Below, piece by piece: positions 29,819 through 40,350 of a DNA stretch of 64,000 nucleotides. The notes beneath the pieces are model-generated. The model saw only the letters and a list, made by a program, of their open reading frames with translations. It was not told where the DNA came from and did no database searches. The stretch comes from Rhodospirillum centenum SW (GTDB taxonomy: Bacteria; Pseudomonadota; Alphaproteobacteria; Azospirillales; Azospirillaceae): positions 4,271,501 to 4,335,500 of the forward strand of contig NC_011420.2 in assembly GCF_000016185.1 (NCBI RefSeq), written 5' to 3'. The position numbers were made by a program, and so were the translations under genes. The first letter of the stretch is position 1. Each line of letters starts with the position of its first letter.

Positions 29819-30310
29819 TCAGCGCAGACCCGCGGGACCCGTCCGGCCGGGGGCAGGGTCGTCCAGGCCCGGGCGCCGGGGTTCCTTCTCGATCAGCCTC
29901 CCGCTGTCCTCGCCGCGGGGACGGACGCCGGGGCCGCGGCCGGTCCAGTCCACCAGGACGCGGCGCCACTCCTCCACTGCGCAGCGCTCGCGCAGGGCCA
30001 CCAGCTCCGGCGGCGGGCCGCAGCAGGAAGTGAAGGGCCGGACCCAGAGCGGGATCGACTGCATCGCAGGGTCGATCATGATCTCCAGCAGGTTGGCGTT
30101 CAGCCGGCAGTCCCCCAGCGGCTCGGACGCCGTCTGCGGCAGTTCCCGCTCCGCCCGCGGGCCGGAGGGGGCGGTGTCCGGCTGCGCCCGGGCGGGTCCT
30201 GCGACCGTCAGGGCCAGCAGAACGGTCAGCATCGTGGCCGGGGGGCCGGGCAACCGGGGCAGACGGACCCGATGCGGCGGGGACCGGCGGCGGGGTGTGG
30301 CATGCTGCAT
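29819..30310 (-). CDS. Small secreted hypothetical protein
   Basis: A 163-residue protein with an N-terminal basic stretch and a hydrophobic segment (MLTVLLALTVAGPARA) that looks like a long signal peptide cleaved before QPDT. The mature part is polar, with two or three cysteines in a CCGPPPELVALRERC region. CAGGAG stands 7 nt before the ATG at 30310, strongly supporting the start. I do not recognise the family. It is convergent with the DUF2336 gene with only 17 nt between stops. Confidence 0.65.
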   Translation of the reverse strand: MQHATPRRRSPPHRVRLPRLPGPPATMLTVLLALTVAGPARAQPDTAPSGPRAERELPQTASEPLGDCRLNANLLEIMIDPAMQSIPLWVRPFTSCCGPPPELVALRERCAVEEWRRVLVDWTGRGPGVRPRGEDSGRLIEKEPRRPGLDDPAPGRTGPAGLR

Positions 30311-30453
30311 CGGGGACTCCTGTCGTCGTCGCTGGGGCGCGCCGGCGGCTCCGGCGGGCCGCCTTCCGGAAGAAGCAACCCCGCATCCGGGCCGGCTGTT
30401 CCCGCCGGAACCTAACCGGGTGGCGGCTTGCCCCGGCGGGCGAATCAGGCTAA

Positions 30454-31566
<1,113 letters not shown>

Positions 31567-31592
31567 CCCCGGCCGGCCCGACGCCGTTCCGG

Positions 31593-31627
31593 AACCCCGC
31601 GCCGTCCACCCGGCGCGGGGTTTTTCT
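31593..31627 (+). terminator. Rho-independent terminator of mdh
   Basis: A perfect 12-bp stem (AACCCCGCGCCG, 31593-31604, with CGGCGCGGGGTT, 31611-31622) with a 6-nt loop is followed by TTTCTT, starting 26 nt after the mdh stop. It is the clearest intrinsic terminator in the window. Confidence 0.93.
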
Positions 31628-31637
31628 TGCCCGCCCG

Positions 31638-32357
31638 CTACCGCCGCGGACCCGACAGGGTGGTGGCGCCGTCGGCATAGGTGAAGCCCGGCATCCTCTC
31701 CACCTCCGCCGCCGGCAGGTCCAGGGTGACCGGGCGCTTGCCGTCGGCGGCACCGGCGGGGTCCAGCTTCAGCGCCTCCGCCGGCACCCGCAGCAGCCCT
31801 TCGCCCAGGCCCAGCACGCCGCCGCGGCCCAGGATCACGGCCTCGATCCGCGCATCCGTGCCCTGCACGACGAAGTCGCGCACGGTGCCGATGCGCTCGC
31901 CCTCCCGGCTGACCGCGGTGCGGCCGATCAGGGCCTCGGCCTCGCGCGCCGTCAGCCGGGCCAGCCCGGCCGCCGCCCCGGGGGTCAGGGCGATCTCGGG
32001 ATCGCCCTGCGCTGGCGCGGTGCGCAGGGCATCGGCCAGGGCGGGGGCACCGTCGTCGGGGGCATCTCCGTCCGGACCCGGCTGCACCGGGACCGGGGTC
32101 GTGGTGGCGATGTCGCCCTCTCGCGCCCCGGTGGTCAGCGGGGCCTGCACCTGGCGGTCGTCGGGGGGCGGCACGGGCAGCGTGGCGGCGTCCGGTGCGG
32201 GTGCCGGAACGGGCCGCAGCGGGTCTGCCGGCACGGCGGGCGGCCTGTCTTCGGTCGGGGCGCCCTGGGGGGCGCCCTGGGGCGCCGTCCGGGCGACGGC
32301 CGGGGACAGGGCGACGACCGCGGCCGTCAGGACGGCGGCAGTGGGCAGGCTGCGCAT
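31638..32357 (-). CDS. Secreted PRC-barrel domain protein
   Basis: A 239-residue exported protein. The signal peptide is MRSLPTAAVLTAAVVALSPAVA; a long low-complexity Pro/Ala/Asp-rich stretch (about 25-115) leads to a C-terminal PRC-barrel: LIGRTAVSREGERIGTVRDFVVQGTDARIEAVIL. PRC-barrels mediate binding in photosynthetic reaction centres and RNA-processing proteins, and are frequent in alphaproteobacterial envelope proteins. The start at 32357 has GGGACA upstream. It lies tail-to-tail with mdh across the terminator. Confidence 0.8.
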   Translation of the reverse strand: MRSLPTAAVLTAAVVALSPAVARTAPQGAPQGAPTEDRPPAVPADPLRPVPAPAPDAATLPVPPPDDRQVQAPLTTGAREGDIATTTPVPVQPGPDGDAPDDGAPALADALRTAPAQGDPEIALTPGAAAGLARLTAREAEALIGRTAVSREGERIGTVRDFVVQGTDARIEAVILGRGGVLGLGEGLLRVPAEALKLDPAGAADGKRPVTLDLPAAEVERMPGFTYADGATTLSGPRR

Positions 32358-32476
32358 GGGGCGTGTCCCGTTTCTGGGGTGTGTGCGGGAAACGCGCCGC
32401 CAGCATGGCCGGTTCCGCCCCTTTCCGCCGGACGGGCGTCCGTCGCCATGCACTCCCGGCCCGTCACCGGGTCGGG

Positions 32477-33196
32477 TCAGCCCCGGCGCAGCAGGAAGAC
32501 GGCCTGTTCGCCCAGCAGGTTGGAGGTCAGGCTGTCCGGTGCCGCCGGGATCGGGCGTCCCTTCGCCCCCAGGATCTCACCGTGCTCGATCACGACATCC
32601 AGGCCGCGGCAGAGGTCGATGAAGTCCGCGATGGTGCAGAAATGGATGTTGGGCGTGTCCCACCAGGCATGGCCCAGCGTCTCCGTCACCGGCATGCGGC
32701 CGCGGAACATCAGGTAGAGCCGCACCCGCCAGTAGGCGAAGTTGGGGACGGAGACGATGGCGTGCCGGCCGATGCGGACCAGATGGTCCAGCACCTCGCG
32801 CGGGCGGCGCATGGCCTGCAGGGTCTGCGACAGGATCACATAATCGAAGCTGTCGCTGGGATAGTCCTTCAGGTCGGTGTCGGCGTCGCCCTGGATGATC
32901 GGCAGGCCGCGGGCGACGCCGGCGCGCACCCCGTCCATGGACAGCTCCAGCCCGCGGCCGTCCACGCCCTTCTCCCGCACCAGATAGCCCAGCAGCTCGC
33001 CGTCGCCGCAGCCCACGTCCAGCACCCGCGCGCCGGGCTCCACCCAGTCGGCGATGCGGCGCAGGTCGGCGCGGATGCGGCCCGCACTCCGGGCCGAGGC
33101 CGCGCCCGTCTCCGGCGCCCGCCTGTCCGGACCCTGCGGTTCAGGTCCGCGCGACGCGGCCGGCCGGCCGGCGCTGAAGCGGCTGCCGTCCGCCAT
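32477..33196 (-). CDS. metW: MetW, methionine biosynthesis methyltransferase-like protein
   Basis: A 239-residue SAM-methyltransferase-fold protein required with MetX for homoserine acylation in several proteobacteria. It has VLDVGCGDGELLGYL, the YDFVILSQTLQ-like segment (FDYVILSQTLQAMRRP) and VPNFAYWRVRLYLMFRGRMP typical of MetW. The ATG at 33196 follows the metX stop by a single base, so the two are translationally coupled. The first 55 residues are poorly conserved and basic. Confidence 0.92.
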   Translation of the reverse strand: MADGSRFSAGRPAASRGPEPQGPDRRAPETGAASARSAGRIRADLRRIADWVEPGARVLDVGCGDGELLGYLVREKGVDGRGLELSMDGVRAGVARGLPIIQGDADTDLKDYPSDSFDYVILSQTLQAMRRPREVLDHLVRIGRHAIVSVPNFAYWRVRLYLMFRGRMPVTETLGHAWWDTPNIHFCTIADFIDLCRGLDVVIEHGEILGAKGRPIPAAPDSLTSNLLGEQAVFLLRRG

Positions 33197-33197
33197 C

Positions 33198-34406
33198 TCA
33201 GCTCCCCGTCCGCGGCAGCCCGCGGTGTTCGGCGCAGCCCTCCAGGAAGCCGCGCACCACCTGGTAGAATTCCGGCTCGTCCAGCAGGAAGGCGTCGTGG
33301 CCCTTGTCGCTCTCGATCTCGACGAAGCTGACATTGGCTGCGACGGCGTTCAGCGCATGCACCACGGCCCGGCTCTCGCAGGTCGGGAACAGCCAGTCGC
33401 TGGAGAAGCTGACAAGGCAGAAGCGGACCGGCGTGGCGGTGCCGCCCTTCGGTCCCGGCGTGCGGAAGGCGTTGGCCAGCACGCCGCCATGCTCCGCCGC
33501 GAGGTCGAAATAGTCCATCGCGCGGGTGATGTAGAGGTAAGAGTTGGCGTCGAACCGCTCGACGAAGCTGATGCCCTGGTGGCGCAGATAGCTCTCCACC
33601 TGGAAGTCGGCGTCGAAGCCGAAGCTGATGCGGCTGCGGTCCTGGAGGTTGCGGCCGAACTTGCGGTGCAGCGCCGGCTCCGACAGATAGGTGATGTGCG
33701 CCGCCATGCGCGCCACCGCCAGCCCCCGCTTCGGCCGCGTGCCGCGGTTCAGATAGTCGCCGCCGTGCCAGTCCGGATCGGCCATGATCGACTGCCGGCC
33801 GACCTCGTGGAAGGCGATGTTCTGGGCCGAATGCCGGGCCGCCGTGGCGATCGGCACCGCGGCGAAGACCCGCTCGGGATAGGTCGCGGCCCACTCCAGC
33901 ACCTGCATCCCGCCCATGGACCCGCCGATGACGCAGAACAGCCGGTCGATCCCCAGATGGTCGATCAGCAGCTTCTGCGCCCGCACCATGTCCGCGATGG
34001 TTACGACCGGGAAGGACAGGCCCCAGGGGCGTCCCGTCGCCGGGTCGGTCTCCTTCGGTCCCTCGCTGCCCATGCAGCCGCCGATGACGTTGGAGCAGAT
34101 CACGAAGTAGCGGTCGGTGTCGATCGGCCGCCCGGGGCCGACCATCAGCTCCCACCACCCCGGCTTGCCGGTGATCGGGTGGCGCTCCGCCACGTACTGG
34201 TCGCCGGTCAGCGCATGACAGACCAGAACCGCGTTCGAACGGTCAGCGTTCAGCGTGCCGTAGGTCTGATAGGCCAGATGGAAGGGACCCAGCGTGCCGC
34301 CGTTGTCCAGCGGCATCGGTTCCGCCGTGCCCAGCAGGAGCCGGTGTCCGGGCAGCTCAAGGCTGGCCGGCGGGGCGGCGGACGGCTGGACGGAGGGCAG
34401 GGTCAT
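33198..34406 (-). CDS. metX: Homoserine O-acetyltransferase
   Basis: A 402-residue alpha/beta hydrolase-fold enzyme activating L-homoserine with acetyl-CoA (or possibly succinyl-CoA) for methionine synthesis. The nucleophile elbow is [25 protein letters not shown] and [12 protein letters not shown] are family segments, and the catalytic Asp and His lie in [18 protein letters not shown]. The ATG at 34406 is used; a candidate promoter lies 46 nt upstream. It is divergent from the chorismate mutase gene, as often seen in Rhodospirillales. Confidence 0.94.
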   Translation of the reverse strand: MTLPSVQPSAAPPASLELPGHRLLLGTAEPMPLDNGGTLGPFHLAYQTYGTLNADRSNAVLVCHALTGDQYVAERHPITGKPGWWELMVGPGRPIDTDRYFVICSNVIGGCMGSEGPKETDPATGRPWGLSFPVVTIADMVRAQKLLIDHLGIDRLFCVIGGSMGGMQVLEWAATYPERVFAAVPIATAARHSAQNIAFHEVGRQSIMADPDWHGGDYLNRGTRPKRGLAVARMAAHITYLSEPALHRKFGRNLQDRSRISFGFDADFQVESYLRHQGISFVERFDANSYLYITRAMDYFDLAAEHGGVLANAFRTPGPKGGTATPVRFCLVSFSSDWLFPTCESRAVVHALNAVAANVSFVEIESDKGHDAFLLDEPEFYQVVRGFLEGCAEHRGLPRTGS

Positions 34407-34452
34407 GGGGAAAGCCCGGCGGGGCGGTTTCGGCCGTTTCGTTGGATGGCTA

Positions 34453-34481
34453 CAGCTAGGGAGGGGGGTATGGGCTGTCAA
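34453..34481 (-). promoter_or_regulatory. Candidate metX promoter
   Basis: On the minus strand a perfect TTGACA (34481-34476) and TAGCTG (34458-34453) are separated by 17 nt, 46 nt upstream of the metX ATG. The region lacks the conserved parts of the SAM-II riboswitch that often precedes metX/metA in alphaproteobacteria. Confidence 0.45.
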
Positions 34482-34552
34482 TGTTTTCTTTGATTTTGGG
34501 CCGGGGGCCGACTAACACTAGACCTCCCTGCACGCTTCGCTCCCGGCATTCT

Positions 34553-35410
34553 ATGGTCCCCGTTTCCCAGACGCTGAACGAGTTGCGCAGCGAGATCGAC
34601 GAGATCGACGCAGCCCTCCACGATCTGGTGATGCGCCGGACGGCGCTGGTGGAGCAGATCGGCGCCGTCAAGCCGCCCGGCCGCCCGGCCCTGCGTCCGG
34701 CGCGGGAGGCGGAGATCCTGCGCAACCTGATGGACCGCCACCAGGGCGCTTTCCCTCCGGCAGCCCTGTCCCGCATGTGGCGGGAGATGATCTCGGCCCT
34801 GACCCGTCTGCAGGGTCCCTTCGCCGTCGCGGTCTATGCCCCGGACGACCAGCGCGGCTTCTGGGATCTGGCGCGCGACCATTACGGCAGCGCCACCCCG
34901 ATGCAGGCGGCCAACAGCAGCCTCGCCGTGCTCCGCCTCGTGGCGGAAGGGTCGGCCACCGTGGGCGTGCTGCCCTGGCCGGAGGACGACGATCCCGATC
35001 CCTGGTGGCGCTACCTGTTCACGGCGGACGCCAAGTCACCGCGCATCATCGCGCGCCTGCCCTTCCTGGCCCGCGCCGGCCGCGAGGAGGTGGAGGCCAT
35101 GGCCATCGCCGCCCTGCCGCTGGAGGAGACGGGCGACGACCGCACCCTGCTGGGCATCGAGCTGCGCGAGGACATGAGCCGCGGCCGCCTCAAGGACAGC
35201 CTGGAGGCGGCGGGCCTGCCGCCGTTGCAGCTCCGCACCTTCCACCTTCCCGGCGGTGCCGGGTCGGTCCACCTGACGGAGGTGGAGGCGTTCGTCGGTC
35301 CCGACGATCCCCGCCTTGCCGCGCTGTACCAGCGGCTGGGGGAGGCGCTGGTGCGGCTGCTGCCGATCGGCACCTACGCCACCCCCATCGGCCTCGCCCG
35401 CCGCGGCTGA
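34553..35410 (+). CDS. Chorismate mutase with C-terminal domain
   Basis: A 285-residue protein. Residues about 5-85 are an AroQ-type chorismate mutase (LRSEIDEIDAALHDLVMRRTALVEQIGAVK ... PAREAEILRNLMDRHQG), converting chorismate to prephenate. The C-terminal 190 residues (AVYAPDDQRGFWDLARDHYG ...) form an additional domain resembling the regulatory/PDT-like domain often attached in this clade; its activity is unclear. The ATG at 34553 is chosen over an upstream one because the earlier residues are non-conserved. It starts a tyrosine-branch unit with hisC and tyrA. Confidence 0.85.
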   Translation: MVPVSQTLNELRSEIDEIDAALHDLVMRRTALVEQIGAVKPPGRPALRPAREAEILRNLMDRHQGAFPPAALSRMWREMISALTRLQGPFAVAVYAPDDQRGFWDLARDHYGSATPMQAANSSLAVLRLVAEGSATVGVLPWPEDDDPDPWWRYLFTADAKSPRIIARLPFLARAGREEVEAMAIAALPLEETGDDRTLLGIELREDMSRGRLKDSLEAAGLPPLQLRTFHLPGGAGSVHLTEVEAFVGPDDPRLAALYQRLGEALVRLLPIGTYATPIGLARRG

Positions 35411-35520
35411 GCGGGGCGCCGTCTCCGGAACGCCCCGGTGGCGGGGCTGTCCCGGTATCGTCCGGCGGCCCCGGTATCCCCGGCCCCGGCAGTCCCCGTC
35501 CCGAAGCCCTGCGAGCTGGC

Positions 35521-36609
35521 ATGAGCGGTCCGATCCCCAACCCCGGAATCCTCGACATCGCCCCCTATGTCGGCGGGGAGCATTCCGCCCCCGGCGTGAC
35601 GCGGCTGCTGCGCCTTGCCTCCAACGAGGGGGCGCTGGGGCCCAGCCCCCGCGCGGTGGAGGCGTTCCGTGCCGTCGGGCCGGAGATCCACCGCTATCCC
35701 GACGGCGGCTCGACCCGGCTGCGGGAGGCCATCGGCCACCGTTTCGGCCTCGATCCGGCGCGGGTGCTCTGCTTCAACGGCTCGGACGAGGTGCTGCACC
35801 TGCTGGCCCAGGCCTATGCCGGCCCGGGCGGGGAGGTGCTCTACAGCCGGCACGGCTTCCTGGTCTACCCGATCGCCGCCCGCGCCGCCGGGGCGACGCC
35901 GGTGGCCGCACCGGAGCGGAACCTGACCACCGACGTGGACGCCCTGCTGGCCCGGGTCAGCGAGCGGACCCGCATCGTCTATGTCGCCAACCCGAACAAC
36001 CCGACCGGCAGCTATCTGCCGGCCGACGCGCTGGCGCGCCTGCACGCCGGCCTGCCGCCGCATGTCCTGCTGGTGATCGACGCGGCCTATGCCGAGTACG
36101 TCACCGCCAACGACTATGCCGACGGCACCGCCCTGGTGGCCCGTTTCGACAATGTCGTGATGACCCGCACCTTCTCGAAGCTGTTCGGGCTGGGCGGCAT
36201 GCGCCTGGGCTGGGCCTACTGCCCGCCCGCCGTGGCGGATGCGCTGCACCGTGTCCGCAGCCCCTTCAATGTCAGCGTCGCCGCCCAGGCGGCCGGCGTC
36301 GCGGCGCTGGAGGATCTGGAGTTCCAGGAGCGCAGCCGGGCGCTGAACGAGCAGAGCCGGACCGCCTTCACCGGCCGGGTGCGGGCGCTGGGGCTGGTGG
36401 TGCATCCCTCCGTCTGCAACTTCGTGCTGGTGGACTTCGCCGCCACCGGCCGCCCGGCGGAGGAGGCGCGGCAGTTCCTCAAGGCGCGCGGCATCCTGGT
36501 GCGCCAGATGGGCGCCTATGGCCTGCCGGACTGCCTGCGCATCACCATGGGCCTGCCCGCGGAGATGGAAGAGGTGGCGGACGCCCTGGGCGACTGGCTG
36601 AAGGGATGA
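35521..36609 (+). CDS. hisC: Histidinol-phosphate / aromatic aminotransferase
   Basis: A 362-residue PLP enzyme of class I/II aminotransferases. The PLP-binding Lys is in TRTFSKLFGLGGMRLGW; YVANPNNPTGSYLP, VIDAAYAEY and LRLASNEGALGPSP are HisC-type motifs. Flanked by chorismate mutase and tyrA, it probably transaminates aromatic substrates (prephenate or 4-hydroxyphenylpyruvate), alone or in addition to the histidine pathway step; its neighbours rather than its sequence suggest this. The gap to the upstream gene is 110 nt with no clear terminator. Confidence 0.92.
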   Translation: MSGPIPNPGILDIAPYVGGEHSAPGVTRLLRLASNEGALGPSPRAVEAFRAVGPEIHRYPDGGSTRLREAIGHRFGLDPARVLCFNGSDEVLHLLAQAYAGPGGEVLYSRHGFLVYPIAARAAGATPVAAPERNLTTDVDALLARVSERTRIVYVANPNNPTGSYLPADALARLHAGLPPHVLLVIDAAYAEYVTANDYADGTALVARFDNVVMTRTFSKLFGLGGMRLGWAYCPPAVADALHRVRSPFNVSVAAQAAGVAALEDLEFQERSRALNEQSRTAFTGRVRALGLVVHPSVCNFVLVDFAATGRPAEEARQFLKARGILVRQMGAYGLPDCLRITMGLPAEMEEVADALGDWLKG

Positions 36610-36613
36610 TGCC

Positions 36614-37504
36614 ATGACCGCCCCGCCGCTGTTTCCCCGCGTCGCCGTCATCGGGCTCGGCCTGATCGGGTCATCGCTCGCCCGCGTGCTGCGCGCCGAC
36701 CCGACCCTGGCGGGGGAGCTGGTGGCGGCCGACCGCAGCGCGGCGGTCTGCGCCCGGGTGCTGGAGCTGGGGCTGGCCGACCGGGCGGAGACGGACCCGG
36801 CCTGCGCGGTGGCGGGGGCTGACCTCGTGATCCTGGCCGTGCCGATCGGCGCCTGTGCCGACCTTGCCGCCGCCATCGGCCCGCATCTGAAGCCGGGCGC
36901 CATCCTCACCGATGTCGGCTCGGTCAAGCAGGCGGTGATCCGTGATGTCGCCCCGCAGGTGCCCGACGGGGTTCATTTCGTCCCCGGCCATCCCATCGCC
37001 GGCACCGAGCATTCCGGGCCGGACGCCGGCTTCGCGGACCTGTTCCGCGGGCGCTGGTGCATCCTGACACCGCCGCCGGGCACCGATCCCGCCGCGGTGG
37101 AGAAGGTGGTGGAGCTGTGGCGCCGGGCCGGCTCGATGATCGAGGTGATGGAGCCCGGCCACCATGACCGCGTTCTCGCCATCACCAGCCACCTGCCGCA
37201 CCTGATCGCCTACACCATCGTCGGCACGGCGACCGACCTGGAGGAGCACCTGAAGTCGGAGGTGATCCGCTTCTCCGCCTCGGGCTTCCGCGACTTCACC
37301 CGCATCGCCGCCAGCGACCCGGTGATGTGGCGCGACATCTTCCTGAACAACCGCGAAGCGGTGCTGGAGATCATCCAGCGCTTCACCGAGGATCTGACCG
37401 CGCTGCAACGGGCCATCCGCTGGGGTGAGGCGGAGACGCTGGAGCACCTGTTCACCCGCACCCGCGACATCCGCCGCGGCATCATCGACGCCCGGCAGGC
37501 GTGA
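36614..37504 (+). CDS. tyrA: Prephenate/arogenate dehydrogenase
   Basis: A 296-residue NAD(P)-dependent dehydrogenase of tyrosine biosynthesis. It starts RVAVIGLGLIGSSLARVL, has ILAVPIGACADL, TDVGSVKQAVI and the catalytic-region histidines in PGHPIAGTEHSGPDAG, plus the C-terminal helical domain with FRDFTRIAASDPVMWRDIFLNN. It begins 4 nt after hisC and ends 3 nt from the convergent rlpA-like gene, so no room for a terminator remains. Confidence 0.95.
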   Translation: MTAPPLFPRVAVIGLGLIGSSLARVLRADPTLAGELVAADRSAAVCARVLELGLADRAETDPACAVAGADLVILAVPIGACADLAAAIGPHLKPGAILTDVGSVKQAVIRDVAPQVPDGVHFVPGHPIAGTEHSGPDAGFADLFRGRWCILTPPPGTDPAAVEKVVELWRRAGSMIEVMEPGHHDRVLAITSHLPHLIAYTIVGTATDLEEHLKSEVIRFSASGFRDFTRIAASDPVMWRDIFLNNREAVLEIIQRFTEDLTALQRAIRWGEAETLEHLFTRTRDIRRGIIDARQA

Positions 37505-37507
37505 TCC

Positions 37508-38071
37508 TCAAGGCCTGGTCGCCGCTGGCGCGGGCGGAGCCTGTTCCCCGTCGTCCCCGTTGGCCACCTCCAGGACCTTCCGCCTCAGTTCCTCCGTCGG
37601 CTGGTCCGAGGGACGGGCGACCACCTCCACCGGGGCCGTGCCCTCCTGCTTCGTGAGCCCGACCGCCTTTGCCGCCTGCTTCGACAGGTCGATGATCCGC
37701 CCCTCCACATAGGGGCCGCGGTCGTTGACGGTGACCTCCACCGACCGCCCGGTCTCCAGGTGGGTCACCTCCGCCCGGGTTCCCAGCGGCAGATCCTTCG
37801 AGGCGGCGGTGGGCTTCGCCTGGTCGAAGCGCTCGCCCGATGCCGTTCTGCGGCCCTGGAAACCGTCGCCGTAGAAGGACGCCTCGCCGCGGTCCAAGGC
37901 CACCGGCTCCCGCGCGGCGGACGTCCCCGCTTCGGGTTCGCCCGCCCGCGCTCCCGTGGCCGGCAGTAGGAGCGCGAGCCAGAGGGCACCGACAAGACGG
38001 GGGGGGCCGACGAGGCGGGTGGCACCGATGAGACGGGCGCCGAAGACGGCGGGGCGGGCGGAGGCAGGCAT
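37508..38071 (-). CDS. RlpA-like secreted protein (double-psi beta-barrel)
   Basis: A 187-residue protein with an N-terminal signal sequence (about residues 1-40, ending ATGARA) and an RlpA-type double-psi beta-barrel: GEASFYGDGFQGRRTASGERFD ... LPLGTRAEVTHLETGRSVEVTVNDRGPYVEGRIIDLSKQAA. RlpA proteins act as septal or peptidoglycan-binding lytic transglycosylases; the SPOR domain is absent here, and no lipobox Cys is seen. The start at 38071 lies in a frame that is open further upstream, but the signal peptide fixes it. Confidence 0.82.
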   Translation of the reverse strand: MPASARPAVFGARLIGATRLVGPPRLVGALWLALLLPATGARAGEPEAGTSAAREPVALDRGEASFYGDGFQGRRTASGERFDQAKPTAASKDLPLGTRAEVTHLETGRSVEVTVNDRGPYVEGRIIDLSKQAAKAVGLTKQEGTAPVEVVARPSDQPTEELRRKVLEVANGDDGEQAPPAPAATRP

Positions 38072-38139
38072 GGCGGCACCGGACAGGCTTGTGGTCGGGG
38101 AAAGCCCCAACAGCCCCCGGTGCCGCCGGTTGCCGCCTG

Positions 38140-40188
38140 CTACTTCTTCGCCGCCAGCGCCTCCGCCACGCCGGGCACCCCCTGGGCGCCTTCCGGCACC
38201 GTCAGGCTGGCCCCGTCGAAGTCCGTGCCCACCGGCTCGTGCGCCCCGCCCAGGCAACGGGACAGGAACGCCTCCGTCACGGCGTTGAAGGAGATGCGGT
38301 TCTGCGGCCGGGCGAAACCATGGCCCTCGTCCGGGTACAGGACGTAGGTCACCGGGATGCCCTTCTCCTTCATCGCCGCCACGATCTGGTCGGACTCGCG
38401 CTGGATCACGCGCGGATCGTTGGCGCCCTGGCCGATCAGCAGGGGTTTGCGGATGTTCTGCACATGGCTCAGCGGCGACCGCTCGGTCAGCAGCGCGCGG
38501 CCCTCCTCGGTGCGGTCGTCGCCCATGCGGCGGGCGAAGTTCTCCCGCACGCTGGCCCAGTAGGGCGGGATGCTCCCCAGCAGGGTGATCAGGTTGGACG
38601 GACCGACGATGCTGACGCCGCAGGCGAAGCGGTCCGGCGTCGCGGTCATGCCCCAGAGCGTGGCGTAACCGCCGTAGGAGCCGCCCATGATAGCGACCTT
38701 GTCGGCGGTGGTGACGCCCTGCTTCACGGCCCAGTCCACGCCGTCGATCAGGTCGTCGTGCATCTTCCGGCCCCATTCCAGGTTGCCGGCGTTGACGAAG
38801 CCCTTGCCGAACCCGGTGGAGCCGCGGAAATTGACCGACAGCACGGCATAGCCGCGGTTGGCCAGCCACTGGTGCGTGCCGTTGTAGCCGTAGCCGTCAC
38901 GCGCCCAGGGGCCGCCATGCACGCTCAGCACCAGCGGCACCGGCGTCTCGGGCTTTCCGTCGCCGTCCTTGTCCGATCCCGGCGGCAGCGTCAGGTAGGA
39001 GACGAGCGTCAGCCCGTCGCGGCTCGGGATCTGCACCGGGTGCATGGTGGCCAGCGTCCGGCCCTCCAGCTCCGGCCGGGTGGTGAACAGCCGCGTCAGG
39101 GCCTTCTTCTTACGGTCGTAGAGATAGAAGGCCGGCGCCTCCGTCACCCGGTCCACCGCCACGGTCCAGATCCGGTCCGCGTCGTCGCGGCTGGTGACGG
39201 ACCACTCGCCGCCCGCCTTCTCGTTCAGGAACGCGATGTCCGCCTTGAGGGCATCGCCGACCGGGAACCACTCGTTCGTCTCGTAATAGGCGCTGTAGGC
39301 TTCGACCACGCCCGTGCGCGGATTCGCCATCAGGCCGCCGATGTCGGCCTTGGCGTTCTCCGCCACCAGCGTCGTCCGGCCCGAGGCCATGTCCATGGCG
39401 AACAGGGCGGAGGTGTCGCGGCCGCGGCTGTCGCGCAGATAGAGCGTCTTCCCGTCCGTGGTGAAGCCCAGCGCGCCGCTGGTCAGCCCGTCCTCGTGCG
39501 GGATGGTCAGGAACGGCGCGGTCGTCCCGTCCGGCCCGATCGTCTCCACCGCGTAGCCGCCGTCGGCCGTGGCCTTGGTCGCCAGCCGCAGGGTCAGCGT
39601 GTCGTCCGCGGCGAAGCCGGCATAGCCGTCGTTCTGGCGGACCAGGGTCAGCTCGCCCGTCTTCAGGTTCAGGCGGTGGACATCGTGCCAGCGCGGATCG
39701 CGGTTGTTCACGCCAACCAGGATGGCGTCCTTGATCGTCTCGCTGATGGCGATCACCTGGACCCGCGTCTTCTCGAACGGGGTCAGGGTGCGCGTCTCGC
39801 CCTTCGCCAGATCGACGCCGTAGAGCAGGAAGTTCTCGTCGCCGCCCTTGTCCTGGATGTAGAGGATCTGGCTCGAATCCGGGGCCCAGAAGTAGGAACG
39901 GATCGGGCGCAGCGTCTCCTGCGTCAGCGGCTTCGCCTTGTCGGGCGTCGCCAGCGGCGCCACCCAGACATTCATCACCCCGTCCTTCGGCGCCAGGAAG
40001 GCGATGGACTTCCCGTCCGGGCTGACGGTCGCGGCGGTGCGGCTGGGGTTGCCGAACAGGTCCTTGCGCGGGATCAGCTCCTGCGCCGGCCGGGCCTGCT
40101 GCGCCAGCGCCGCGGCCGTCGGCACCAGGGCGGCGAGCGGCAGCAGCGCCACGGCGGCGGCGCGGAGTCCGGTTCTGAACGATGTCAC
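38140..40188 (-). CDS. S9-family prolyl oligopeptidase-like serine peptidase
   Basis: A 682-residue exported peptidase. The GTG at 40188 is chosen because ACAGGGAG stands 8 nt upstream and the product then begins with a signal peptide (VTSFRTGLRAAAVALLPLAALVPTAAALA). A seven-bladed beta-propeller-like N-terminal region is followed by the catalytic domain: Ser in MGGSYGGYATLW, Asp in GANDPRV, and His in EGHGFARPQN. Such enzymes cleave oligopeptides in the periplasm. It is isolated from pathway neighbours. Confidence 0.9.
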   Translation of the reverse strand: MTSFRTGLRAAAVALLPLAALVPTAAALAQQARPAQELIPRKDLFGNPSRTAATVSPDGKSIAFLAPKDGVMNVWVAPLATPDKAKPLTQETLRPIRSYFWAPDSSQILYIQDKGGDENFLLYGVDLAKGETRTLTPFEKTRVQVIAISETIKDAILVGVNNRDPRWHDVHRLNLKTGELTLVRQNDGYAGFAADDTLTLRLATKATADGGYAVETIGPDGTTAPFLTIPHEDGLTSGALGFTTDGKTLYLRDSRGRDTSALFAMDMASGRTTLVAENAKADIGGLMANPRTGVVEAYSAYYETNEWFPVGDALKADIAFLNEKAGGEWSVTSRDDADRIWTVAVDRVTEAPAFYLYDRKKKALTRLFTTRPELEGRTLATMHPVQIPSRDGLTLVSYLTLPPGSDKDGDGKPETPVPLVLSVHGGPWARDGYGYNGTHQWLANRGYAVLSVNFRGSTGFGKGFVNAGNLEWGRKMHDDLIDGVDWAVKQGVTTADKVAIMGGSYGGYATLWGMTATPDRFACGVSIVGPSNLITLLGSIPPYWASVRENFARRMGDDRTEEGRALLTERSPLSHVQNIRKPLLIGQGANDPRVIQRESDQIVAAMKEKGIPVTYVLYPDEGHGFARPQNRISFNAVTEAFLSRCLGGAHEPVGTDFDGASLTVPEGAQGVPGVAEALAAKK

Positions 40189-40350
40189 GGCGTTTTCTCC
40201 CTGTGGTTCGGCCTGTGGCTCGGTCCTGTGGGGGCTGTGACCGGCGCGCGGGTGCCCGGTCCCCCCTTGCACGGAAGTATAGCCGGCATGATCCGGGGGG
40301 ACAGGCCCAATCGCCTCGCCGCGGGCCGGTCCACCCGGATGCCGGCGGAC

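Noticed and set aside
34407-34552. SAM-II riboswitch upstream of metX
   Set aside because: The conserved pseudoknot segments of SAM-II were not found on the minus strand; only a promoter-like TTGACA is present.
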